From Oscillospiraceae bacterium (GTDB taxonomy: Bacteria > Bacillota > Clostridia > Oscillospirales > Oscillospiraceae): a stretch of DNA of 33,897 bases. The translations under genes were made by a program, and so were the position numbers. Position 1 is the first letter of the stretch; each line of letters opens with the position of its first letter. This document shows, piece after piece, positions 16,449 to 23,377 of this stretch. The DNA lies in contig CADCHN010000032.1 in the NCBI GenBank assembly GCA_902801295.1, positions 1 through 33,897 on the forward strand, in the 5' to 3' direction. Under the pieces are notes generated by a model. That model was not told the DNA's origin, made no database searches, and saw nothing but the letters and a program-made list of their open reading frames with translations.

Positions 16449-16477
16449 TTGACAAGCGCCGTGGATAGCGTTACACT
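16449..16477 (+). promoter_or_regulatory. Promoter of the sulfo-transketolase operon
   Basis: TTGACA (16449-16454) and TACACT (16472-16477) are spaced by 17 bases. The perfect inverted repeat TGTCAACA-AAAA-TGTTGACA (16435-16454) ties it to the opposite promoter, so polymerase or a regulator binding the centre would affect both operons. Confidence 0.8.
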
Positions 16478-16493
16478 GTGTTTGCTTAAACCC

Positions 16494-16503
16494 TTTAATT
16501 AAA
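16494..16503. promoter_or_regulatory. Operator-like AT-rich motif C
   Basis: The perfect palindrome TTTAATTAAA lies at about +10 of the rightward transcript, just before the ribosome site of the transketolase gene. It resembles the left arm of palindrome A (TTTAATTAAC). Confidence 0.45.
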
Positions 16504-16522
16504 TTGCAGGAGGATACTCGAA

Positions 16523-17350
16523 TTGGATCACAACATTAGAGAAATCTGCAAGGATATCCGCTGCGACATCATGACCACCATCGGTCATCTTGGCGTGGGG
16601 CATATCGGCGGCTGCCTCTCCCTGGTGGAGCTGCTGGCCGTGCTGTACTTTGAAGAGATGAACATCGACCCGCTTAACCCCAAAATGCCCGGCCGGGATC
16701 GCCTGGTCTGCTCCAAGGGTCACGCCGGTCCCGCGGTTTACGCCACCCTTGCCAACCGCGGCTATTTTTCCAAGGATGAGCTGCTCACCCTGAACCAGAG
16801 CGGCACGCATCTGCCCAGCCACTGCGACATGAATCTCACCACCGGCATCGACATGACCACCGGTTCTCTGGGCCAGGGCTTCAGCTGCGCCGTGGGCGTT
16901 GCGCTGGGTTCCAAGCTGGAAGGCGACGGCGCCACCGTCTATGCCATCATCGGCGACGGCGAGAGCCAGGAGGGCCAGATCTGGGAGGCCGCGATGTTTG
17001 CCGCCTCGAAGAAGCTGGATAACCTGATTGCCTTTACCGACTACAACAAGCTCCAGATCGACGGTACCGTGGAGCAGGTCAACGGCATTGCGCCGCTGGC
17101 GGAGAAATGGGCCGCCTTCGGCTGGAACGTGATCGACGTGGAGGACGGCAACGACGTGGAACAGGTGCAGGAAGCCCTGAAGCACGCCAAGCTCGGCCGC
17201 GGCAGCGAGAAGCCCACCATGGTGATCCTGAACACCAAGAAGGGCTGCGGCGTCAAGTGGATCGAGGATCTGGGCGCCGGCAACCATAACACCAACATCA
17301 GCGAGGAGCAGGCCAAGGCCGCCGTCGCCGAGATCAGAGGGGAGGCTTAA
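16523..17350 (+). CDS. sqwG: Transketolase N-terminal (thiamine diphosphate-binding) subunit, sulfo-transketolase
   Basis: This 275-residue protein is the first half of a split transketolase. It has the conserved histidines in GVGHIGG (His27) and SKGHAGP (His67) and the thiamine diphosphate motif from GDGESQEG (144) to DYNKLQIDG (173). The start codon is TTG, supported by AGGAGG 9 bases upstream. The second half follows after 3 bases. In the sulfo-transketolase pathway this enzyme moves two-carbon units from sulfofructose, and then from sulfoerythrulose, onto glyceraldehyde 3-phosphate, giving xylulose 5-phosphate and finally sulfoacetaldehyde. A role as the housekeeping split transketolase is possible, but the locus argues for the sulfosugar role. 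Confidence 0.87.
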   Translation: MDHNIREICKDIRCDIMTTIGHLGVGHIGGCLSLVELLAVLYFEEMNIDPLNPKMPGRDRLVCSKGHAGPAVYATLANRGYFSKDELLTLNQSGTHLPSHCDMNLTTGIDMTTGSLGQGFSCAVGVALGSKLEGDGATVYAIIGDGESQEGQIWEAAMFAASKKLDNLIAFTDYNKLQIDGTVEQVNGIAPLAEKWAAFGWNVIDVEDGNDVEQVQEALKHAKLGRGSEKPTMVILNTKKGCGVKWIEDLGAGNHNTNISEEQAKAAVAEIRGEA

Positions 17351-17353
17351 ATC

Positions 17354-18224
17354 ATGGAAATGAGAGCTGTTTACGCCCAGTGCCTGGCGGAAATGATGGA
17401 GCAGGACAAGCATGTCGTCGTCCTGGATGCCGACCTTGCCAAGGCCAGTGGTACCCGCAACCTGTATGAGCGCTTCCCCGGCCAGATGTTCGACTGCGGC
17501 GTTGCCGAGCAGAACATGGCCTCCATCGCCGCCGGCCTGTCCAGCTACGGCTTCAAGCCCTGGATCGAGAGCTTCACGCCCTTCGCCACCCGCCGCATCT
17601 GCGACCAGATCGCCATTTCGATCTCCTATGCCAAGCAGAACGTGAAGGTCGTCGGCACCGACCCCGGCATCTCCGCCGAGCTCAACGGCGGCACCCACAT
17701 GAGCATGGAGGACATCGGCGCTGCGCGCCGCGATGCCGGTGCTCAACGACTACAAGGGCTGCGTGTACATGCGCCTGTTCCGCAAGGTTCAGCCCGTGAT
17801 CTTCCCCGAGGATTACAAGTTTGACCTCTTCAAGGCCGACCTTCTGAAGGAAGGCAAGGACCTGAGCATCTTCGTCTCCGGCATGATGACCAAGGACGCG
17901 CTGGACGCGGCCGAGCTTCTGAAGGCCGAGGGCATTGACGCCGAGGTCATCAACGTCCACACCATCAAGCCCATCGACCGCGAGACCGTGATCGCCTCCG
18001 CCCGCAAGACCGGCGCTGTGCTGACCGTGGAGAACCACAACGTCATCGGCGGCCTCCATTCCGCCGTGCTCGAGGCGCTGGCTCAGGAGAAGATCCCCGC
18101 CTGCGCCGTCGGCGTTCAGGATCGCTTCGGCGAGGTGGGCAAGCTGCCCTACCTGCGCGAGGCGATGGGCCTCACGGTAGAGAATATCGTGGAGACCGCG
18201 AAGAAGGCAGTCAGCCTGAAATAA
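17354..18224 (+). pseudogene. sqwH: Transketolase C-terminal subunit with a frameshift, sulfo-transketolase
   Basis: Two overlapping frames together make one transketolase C-terminal subunit of about 290 residues. The first (17354-17824) carries VAEQNMASIAAG with the catalytic Glu52 and is normal up to THMSMEDIG, after which it turns into nonsense. The second frame carries the rest, from about ALRAAMPVLNDYKG, and has its first ATG at 17733. The switch is a +1 shift (one base gained or two lost) near 17718-17722, inside a GC-alternating stretch prone to slippage. The downstream ATG has no ribosome site. Codon use and protein similarity on both sides look undamaged, so the lesion is either recent or a sequencing error. 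If real, the sulfo-transketolase would be inactive. Confidence 0.85.
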
Positions 18225-18234
18225 CAATCACCAA

Positions 18235-18264
18235 GGGCGGCCCCGTGCGGTCGCCCGCTTTTTT
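18235..18264 (+). terminator. Weak internal terminator or attenuator
   Basis: GGGCG (18235-18239) pairs with CGCCC (18252-18256), with a further internal CC/GG pair, and six T residues follow at 18259-18264. It lies between the transketolase and the isomerase gene with only 15 bases to the next start, so partial read-through is likely. Confidence 0.5.
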
Positions 18265-18279
18265 GAAAGGAGTAACATT

Positions 18280-18825
18280 ATGAAAATTGCAATCGGAAGC
18301 GACAAGTCCGGTTTTTCCGCCAAAGAGGCCATCAAGGCCTATCTGACCGAAGCAGGCGTTGAGTTCGACGACCTTGGCACTGTGGATCTGGAGCATGTGC
18401 ACCCCTACTATGAGGTTGCCAACACCGTGGCTCCCCTGGTGCAGAAGGGCGAGTATGACCGTGCGGTGCTGATCTGCGGCACCGGCGCCGGCATGAGCGT
18501 CGTGTCCAACAAGTTCAAGGGCGTCTACGCCGTGGCCTGCGAGGGCGTGTACTCTGCCAAGATGGCCCGCGCCATCAACAACGCCAACATCCTCTGCATG
18601 GGCGGCTGGATCGTCGGCCCCGAGATGGCCGTGGAGATGACCAAGACCTTCCTGGCCACCGAGTGGTGCCGTCTATGGCAAATGAATTTGTGTACGCCCA
18701 GCCGGTCAAAATCTGGTTCGGCGAGGGTAAATTTCAGGAGCTGGGCTCCGTGCTGGACGAGCTGGGGATCGGCAGGGCCGTGCTGGTCTGCGGCCGGCAC
18801 TTCGCGCCGCAGGCGCAGGCCATGA
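18280..18825 (+). CDS. sqwI: RpiB/LacAB-family isomerase (probable sulfoerythrose isomerase) with run-on C-terminus
   Basis: Residues 1-129 are a RpiB/LacAB-type sugar isomerase, with the active-site Cys66 in LICGTGAGMSVVSNK and the block INNANILCMGG. In the sulfo-transketolase pathway such an enzyme converts 4-deoxy-4-sulfoerythrose to sulfoerythrulose for the second transketolase cut. Position 99, usually His in RpiB (HNDANVL-like), is Ile here. The family would normally end about 20 residues after FLATE. Instead the frame runs into the next gene, out of its frame, and ends in 50 low-complexity Arg/Ser/Trp/Gly residues. This points to a small deletion near 18664-18674 that removed the natural end and stop codon. 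GAAAGGAG precedes the ATG. Confidence 0.8.
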   Translation: MKIAIGSDKSGFSAKEAIKAYLTEAGVEFDDLGTVDLEHVHPYYEVANTVAPLVQKGEYDRAVLICGTGAGMSVVSNKFKGVYAVACEGVYSAKMARAINNANILCMGGWIVGPEMAVEMTKTFLATEWCRLWQMNLCTPSRSKSGSARVNFRSWAPCWTSWGSAGPCWSAAGTSRRRRRP

Positions 18826-19775
18826 TGGACGCCGACAGCCGCTTTGCCGCCATCTTCTCCCGGGTGGAGCAGAACCCGCAGCTCTCGGGCATTGAAGAGA
18901 CCGTTCGCCTCTGCCGCGAAACGGCTGCCGAGGCCGTCATCGGCATCGGCGGCGGCAGCGCCATGGATACCGCCAAGTTTGCGGCCGCGGTTGCTCCCAA
19001 CGACGGCGACGCCATCGACTACTACGAAGGCCGCCGCGCCTTCAACGCCGGGAGCCGCCTGGCGATTCTGGCGGTGCCCACCACCGCCGGCACCGGCAGC
19101 GAGGTGACCCAGGTCTCCGTGGTGAGCCACGACAAAGAGAAAAAGACCATCAACAATCCCGCGTTCATGCCCACTGCCGCGATCGTCGACCCGTGCCTCA
19201 GCCTGGGCGTTCCGCCCCGGACCACCATGTGCACCGGCCTGGACGCCATGGCCCACGCCCTGGAGGGCTACTGGAGCAAAAACCACCAGCCCATCCCCGA
19301 CCTGACGGCGATTCAGGCTGTGCGTCTGGTGCTGGAGAATCTGGAGACGGCTTACCGCCACGGCGAGGACCGGGAGGCTCGCGGCAATATGGCGCTGGCA
19401 GCGCTCCTGGGCGGCCTGAGCTTCGCTCTGCCCAAGACCGCCGCCAGTCATGCCTGCAGCTATCCGCTCAGCGAGGACTACCATCTGCCCCACGGGGAGG
19501 CCTGCGCCTTTACGCTGGACAGCCTGGTGAAAATCAACGCCGACGAGCGGCTGGAGTATCTCTGCCGCGCCGTGGGTCTGAAGGATACCGACGAGCTTTC
19601 CGCGCGCATCCGCGCCTTCAAGGAGATGGCGGGTCTGCGCACGAGACTCGGCGATCTGGGCGAGGTGGATCTGGACAAGCTCTGCCGGGACTGCGCCAGG
19701 CATCCCCTGATGAACAACAACCCCGTGAAGCTGGATGAAAAGGCTCTGCGGGAGATGTTTGAAGCCCTGCGATGA
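18675..19775 (+). CDS. Iron-containing alcohol dehydrogenase, probable sulfoacetaldehyde reductase
   Basis: This 366-residue group III alcohol dehydrogenase has the NAD-binding GIGGGSAMDTAK, PTTAGTGSEVTQ and the metal ligands in GLDAMAHALEGYW, SHACSYPLSEDYHLPHGEAC. In known sulfoglycolysis and taurine fermentation loci, enzymes of this family reduce sulfoacetaldehyde to isethionate, which recycles NADH. The ATG at 18675 was chosen because MANEFVYAQPVKIWFGEG looks like a natural N-terminus. It has no ribosome site, and a GTG at 18663 is an alternative in frame. The missing site agrees with the deletion inferred at the end of the preceding isomerase gene. It overlaps the exporter gene by ATGA. 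Another aldehyde substrate cannot be excluded from sequence. Confidence 0.87.
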   Translation: MANEFVYAQPVKIWFGEGKFQELGSVLDELGIGRAVLVCGRHFAPQAQAMMDADSRFAAIFSRVEQNPQLSGIEETVRLCRETAAEAVIGIGGGSAMDTAKFAAAVAPNDGDAIDYYEGRRAFNAGSRLAILAVPTTAGTGSEVTQVSVVSHDKEKKTINNPAFMPTAAIVDPCLSLGVPPRTTMCTGLDAMAHALEGYWSKNHQPIPDLTAIQAVRLVLENLETAYRHGEDREARGNMALAALLGGLSFALPKTAASHACSYPLSEDYHLPHGEACAFTLDSLVKINADERLEYLCRAVGLKDTDELSARIRAFKEMAGLRTRLGDLGEVDLDKLCRDCARHPLMNNNPVKLDEKALREMFEALR

Positions 19776-20689
19776 AGCACGCCAACCGAAACGCCGTGGG
19801 GATGATCGGCGGGATGGTGCTCGCCTGGTCTATCTACTATGCGGTCAGCAAGGTAGTGGTGAACGCAACCGGCTCGGCACTCCTGGCGGGCTTTCTGCTG
19901 CGTACGGCGGCGCTGGTGTTCCTCACGGCCCAGCTTCTGCTGGACGGCAGCTTTACGCGGCTGTTCCACCAGGGGAAGGCCATGCGGATCCTGCTGATGA
20001 TCGGCGTGTTCGGCTTCCTGCTGGATCTGTTTGCCAACCTCGGCTACGCCGGCGGCAGCCTCAGCACCGGTACGGCTCTTTTAAAGACCGACGTGCTGAT
20101 GGTGAACCTGGTGTCGGTGATCCTGTATAAGAAAAAGCTCTATGCCTCCGACTGGCTGGGCACCTTCGTGATGCTGCTGGGCGTACTGCTGGTGCTGGGC
20201 GTGGATTTCGGCAGCATGAGCCTGAATCTCTACGATCTGTTTTTCATCCTCAGCGCCATGTGCGTGACCGCCAACGCCTTTATCATCAAGCGCGCCCAGG
20301 ACAAGTACCATGAGGACGCGGATATGATCTCCTACTATAATAACTTTGTGGTGCTGCTGCTCTTCGGCACAACCGCCGCCGCAACGGGGGATCTGGGAGG
20401 CTTTGACTGGGCGAGTCTCGGCAAGCTCTGGTGGCTGGTGCTGCTGGGCGGCCTGGCTCAGACGGGGATCTACTTCTTCTACTACCGCAACCTGAAAAAG
20501 TACGAGGTCTGGGTGGTGAAGCTCTGCCTGCTGCTGATGCCGGTCGTCAGCTGCTTCATCGGGGTCTTCTTCCTGAGCGAAGAACTCACCGCGAAAAAGA
20601 TGCTGGGCATCCTGATCGTGCTGGCGGGCGCGGCCGTGCTGCTGCTGCGCAGCCGCATCCACCATGAGGCCGGGACCGGTCAGAATTGA
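19772..20689 (+). CDS. EamA/DMT-superfamily transporter, probable isethionate exporter
   Basis: This 305-residue protein has about ten hydrophobic segments in two repeats, typical of the drug/metabolite transporter superfamily. The blocks ALLKTDVLMVNLVSVIL and FFLSEELTAKKMLGILIVLAGA are at the positions expected in each EamA half. It is translationally coupled to the dehydrogenase gene by a 4-base overlap. Since the pathway ends in a sulfonate that this bacterium shows no gene here to break down, export of isethionate is the simplest role. That role is inferred from position only. Confidence 0.83.
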   Translation: MKHANRNAVGMIGGMVLAWSIYYAVSKVVVNATGSALLAGFLLRTAALVFLTAQLLLDGSFTRLFHQGKAMRILLMIGVFGFLLDLFANLGYAGGSLSTGTALLKTDVLMVNLVSVILYKKKLYASDWLGTFVMLLGVLLVLGVDFGSMSLNLYDLFFILSAMCVTANAFIIKRAQDKYHEDADMISYYNNFVVLLLFGTTAAATGDLGGFDWASLGKLWWLVLLGGLAQTGIYFFYYRNLKKYEVWVVKLCLLLMPVVSCFIGVFFLSEELTAKKMLGILIVLAGAAVLLLRSRIHHEAGTGQN

Positions 20690-20722
20690 GGCATCTATTT
20701 CAAAAGGAAAGGAGAATGTGAT

Positions 20723-21946
20723 ATGCCGTTCGAAGGCGACAATATGATGGGCGTCAAGCGCAACAACCGGAGTGCGGCGCTGCGCATTCTCCACAAAAAA
20801 GGCGGCATGTCCCGCAAACGCCTGGCCGAGGCCATCAAGCTCACGCCCGCCGCCATCACAAAAATTGTGGCCGAGATGATGAACGACGGCCTGCTGCGGG
20901 AGGGCAAGATCCTTCCGGGCGACGGCGCCGGACGTCGGGAGATCCTGATTGAACTCGATGCCTCCGCCGGGGTGGCGCTGGGGGTGCTGATTAACCTGCG
21001 GCAGACCATTGTTTCCGCGGTGCGCCTGGACGGCACGGTACTGTTCTCGGAGGAAATCGCCATCGAGCCCCGAGCGGACGCGGACAGTACGACAGCCATG
21101 CTGGCGCGGCGACTGCTTGAGCTGACCGAGGCGCACCATGTCCCCCGGGAACGGATCGTGGGTCTCGGGCTGGCGCTGCGAGGCATCACCTCCGCGGACG
21201 GACGCCGCGTGAGCAACAGCTTCGGCTCGCTGCGGCAGAAGAATTATCCGATATGCGATCGCTTTGAGGCGCTCACCGGTATTCCCTGTGTTCTTGACAA
21301 CAATGTCCGCGCCCTGTTTGCCGCACAGATGTTTCTGGATGATGACGACGGGCGGGGGTCGCAGTTCTTTCTCCGCTGCGAGTACGGCATCGGCGCCGCT
21401 CTTTCGATGAACGACCGCATCTGGCACGGCGTCACGGAGCAATGCGCCGAGATCGGGCACATCCCGGTCATCAAACGCGGCGGCAAGCCCTGCTCCTGCG
21501 GGAAGAGCGGCTGCTTGGAAACCATCGCCTCTCCCGCTGCCATTCGCGAGGATGCGCTGGCGCTGCTGTCGCCGGAGCGGACGCCTGTTCTCTGGAAGCT
21601 CAGTCAGGAGCGGGGGAGGGAAAATCTGACGGTGGACGATATCCTCAGCGCCGCCCGCAATGGAGACAACGGCGTGGCGACGGTGGTGGATCGGGCGGTC
21701 TCCGCCCTGGGAAGCGCCCTGAAATCCGTCATTTACCTTGTTGACCCCGGGAAAATCGTCCTCTATGGCGGTATTTTCGAGAATCCGTACTATCTGTCCC
21801 GGCTTCTGAGCGAGATGCGGGAAGGGGTAGACAGCGGCCACGTCACCGTGGTGGAGAAAAGCCGCTATAATCACCGGCTGGAGGATAAAGCGGCCGGCCT
21901 TCTGGCAGTCCAGCGCTTTTTTGAAAACGGCGGGATCCGCCTCTGA
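20723..21946 (+). CDS. ROK-family transcriptional regulator
   Basis: This 407-residue protein has an N-terminal winged helix-turn-helix (about residues 12-60, NRSAALRILHKKGGMSRKRL onward) and a C-terminal ROK sugar-kinase-like domain. The ROK zinc motif is complete in GHIPVIKRGGKPCSCGKSGCLE. An AAAGGAG site lies 8 bases before the ATG. Repressors of this class (XylR, NagC) respond to sugars or sugar phosphates. It is the last gene of the rightward operon and the only regulator in the locus, so it probably controls the importer, isomerase and transketolase promoters through motifs A, B and C. The effector would be sulfoquinovose or an early intermediate. Confidence 0.9.
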   Translation: MPFEGDNMMGVKRNNRSAALRILHKKGGMSRKRLAEAIKLTPAAITKIVAEMMNDGLLREGKILPGDGAGRREILIELDASAGVALGVLINLRQTIVSAVRLDGTVLFSEEIAIEPRADADSTTAMLARRLLELTEAHHVPRERIVGLGLALRGITSADGRRVSNSFGSLRQKNYPICDRFEALTGIPCVLDNNVRALFAAQMFLDDDDGRGSQFFLRCEYGIGAALSMNDRIWHGVTEQCAEIGHIPVIKRGGKPCSCGKSGCLETIASPAAIREDALALLSPERTPVLWKLSQERGRENLTVDDILSAARNGDNGVATVVDRAVSALGSALKSVIYLVDPGKIVLYGGIFENPYYLSRLLSEMREGVDSGHVTVVEKSRYNHRLEDKAAGLLAVQRFFENGGIRL

Positions 21947-21994
21947 CGGTGACGGCAGGCAGCCGGGCGCCTTTACAGTCGAATCCCTCACCAA

Positions 21995-22035
21995 AAAAAG
22001 AAAGACAGGCATGTGGCCTGTCTTTCTTTTTGGCT
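21995..22035. terminator. Strong bidirectional terminator after the ROK gene
   Basis: A perfect 16-bp hairpin with arms 21995-22010 and 22016-22031 has A-rich and T-rich outer ends. It ends the rightward sulfoglycolysis operon and the leftward transglutaminase transcript. Confidence 0.92.
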
Positions 22036-22070
22036 TTTTTCGATATTGACGGACTATCCGGGCGTTTCGC

Positions 22071-22181
22071 TCACCAGCCTGTATAGTCAAAAGTCATGGC
22101 GACCAGCTGATTTTGTTCATTAAACGCGGAATAGGTCAGGATGTGATTCTCATGGTCGAACTCCATGAAACGGCCCTGCTA
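22071..22181 (-). other. In-frame coding extension beyond a TAG codon
   Basis: The minus-strand codon at 22179-22181 is TAG. The same frame then stays open for 35 codons and ends with TGA at 22071-22073. The extension begins Gln-Gly-Arg-Phe-Met-Glu-Phe and ends Asp-Tyr-Thr-Gly-Trp, with ordinary amino-acid composition, and stops naturally 36 bases before the shared terminator. It looks like the true C-terminus of the transglutaminase-like lipoprotein. Confidence 0.6.
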
Positions 22182-23183
22182 GATTGCACTGAAGCTGTCG
22201 TCGTCCGCCGTGTAGTCGGGGTGCGGGTTGTCCCGGGAGTAGTGGGAGCAGATGGTGTATTTGTCCCGGAGATAGCCGTCTGCCGCCTCACGCTGATCGT
22301 CGGTCATCATGAAGTAGCTGAGCGAGTCACAGTCACCGATCACATAGGTGGGATCGATGTGGAAATTGTGCCCGTTGATCTTGACATAGCTCCACTGGTG
22401 CAGCTCGTTATCATAGCTGCGGCGTCCGCTCATGGTCGAAGCGTCCACGCCCGCCTGCAGCAGCAGATAGGAGTAGGCGACCGAGAACTCCTGGCAGATG
22501 CCGGTCCCTGTCGTCAGTACGCGGTAGCTGGAGAGATAGTCTGCGTAGACATCCGGGTTGGCGGCCTCATAATCGTAGATATAATGATGCGAGAAGTAAA
22601 TGTACAGGGCCAGCGCTTTTTCCAGATCGGAGTAGTCGTCGGCCAGCGTTTCATTGAGGATGTCCTCCACGAGCGCGGCAAAGTCCGCGATCCGCGCGGC
22701 AGCCTCCTCCTGCGGCACCAGGTACGTAAAGCTTGCCACGCCGTCAATGACGGGATTGTTCCTGTCGTAGCAGTAGTCGATCAGCTCGGGGAGTATCGGG
22801 AAGCATTTGTCGGGGAACTGGCCCATCACCCAGTCGTAGGTGTACGCATCCGGACAGGCAAAGGTGTCCTCTCCGGCCATGACCGCGTCCACCAGGTTAA
22901 ACCAGGTTTCCACCATCGTCTCGCCGAAGACCTCTGTCATATAGGACGAGCAGACCTTGGGCTGAAAGGTATAGTGGCCGCGCACATCCTCCGGCTCGTC
23001 AGAAGGAGCAGGCGATTCCGTCGCCTCCGGCGCAGGCTCCGTTTCGGCGGGCGTCTCCGTCGCCTCCGGCACAGACTCCGTTACAGCAGGGGTTTCCTCT
23101 GCGGCTTTGGGAGCGGCGGCGCAGCCGGGCAAAAGCCCTGCCAGCAGCGCCAGGCATATCAAAAGAGCAATTTGTTTTCTCAT
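22179..23183 (-). CDS. Transglutaminase-like lipoprotein, probably interrupted by an amber codon
   Basis: This 334-residue lipoprotein has a signal with lipobox ending at Cys21 and a Glu/Ala/Thr/Pro-rich linker to about residue 66. The C-terminal transglutaminase-like domain has the catalytic triad in GTGICQEFSVAYS (Cys230), ELHQWSYV (His262) and FHIDPTY (Asp277). The start at 23183 follows GGAAAGGAA. The frame stops at a TAG and would continue 35 more residues in frame. No other chromosomal gene in the window ends with TAG. Family members act as cell-surface proteases or cross-linking enzymes; the target is unknown. A promoter lies at 23242-23270. Confidence 0.85.
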   Translation of the reverse strand: MRKQIALLICLALLAGLLPGCAAAPKAAEETPAVTESVPEATETPAETEPAPEATESPAPSDEPEDVRGHYTFQPKVCSSYMTEVFGETMVETWFNLVDAVMAGEDTFACPDAYTYDWVMGQFPDKCFPILPELIDYCYDRNNPVIDGVASFTYLVPQEEAAARIADFAALVEDILNETLADDYSDLEKALALYIYFSHHYIYDYEAANPDVYADYLSSYRVLTTGTGICQEFSVAYSYLLLQAGVDASTMSGRRSYDNELHQWSYVKINGHNFHIDPTYVIGDCDSLSYFMMTDDQREAADGYLRDKYTICSHYSRDNPHPDYTADDDSFSAI

Positions 23184-23241
23184 GAAGCGTTCCTTTCCGC
23201 TCATGCCGATGAACCGGCATGACATGACGTCTCTTTTCTTT

Positions 23242-23270
23242 TATATACCGCGCCGCGCCGCAAAAAGCAA
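23242..23270 (-). promoter_or_regulatory. Promoter of the transglutaminase-like lipoprotein gene
   Basis: The minus strand shows TTGCTT (23265-23270) and TATATA (23242-23247) with a 17-base GC-only-rich spacer. A small perfect inverted repeat (CATGCCG/CGGCATG) lies in the leader. Confidence 0.5.
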
Positions 23271-23315
23271 CGCAAGAATTCTTAAGCTTTTGTCCGGCCC
23301 GCGAGGCGGCAAAAA

Positions 23316-23352
23316 AACAGCACCCCAAATCGGAAGAAAATGGGGTGCTGTT
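23316..23352 (-). terminator. Terminator of the InlB-repeat lipoprotein gene
   Basis: A perfect 12-bp hairpin with arms 23316-23327 and 23341-23352 is followed on the minus strand by seven T residues, 26 bases past the lipoprotein stop codon. Confidence 0.92.
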
Positions 23353-23377
23353 CACGGGCGCGAATTGACAGGGACGG

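Noticed and set aside
16461..16478. Possible catabolite-repression (cre) site between the -35 and -10 boxes of the transketolase promoter
   Set aside because: Only the central GCG-TT and a few flanking bases fit the consensus, too few mismatch-free positions to support it.
20081..22090. 669-residue minus-strand open frame opposite the exporter and ROK genes
   Set aside because: It crosses two real genes and a strong terminator, and its composition (His/Gln/Arg-rich) is typical of antisense frames.
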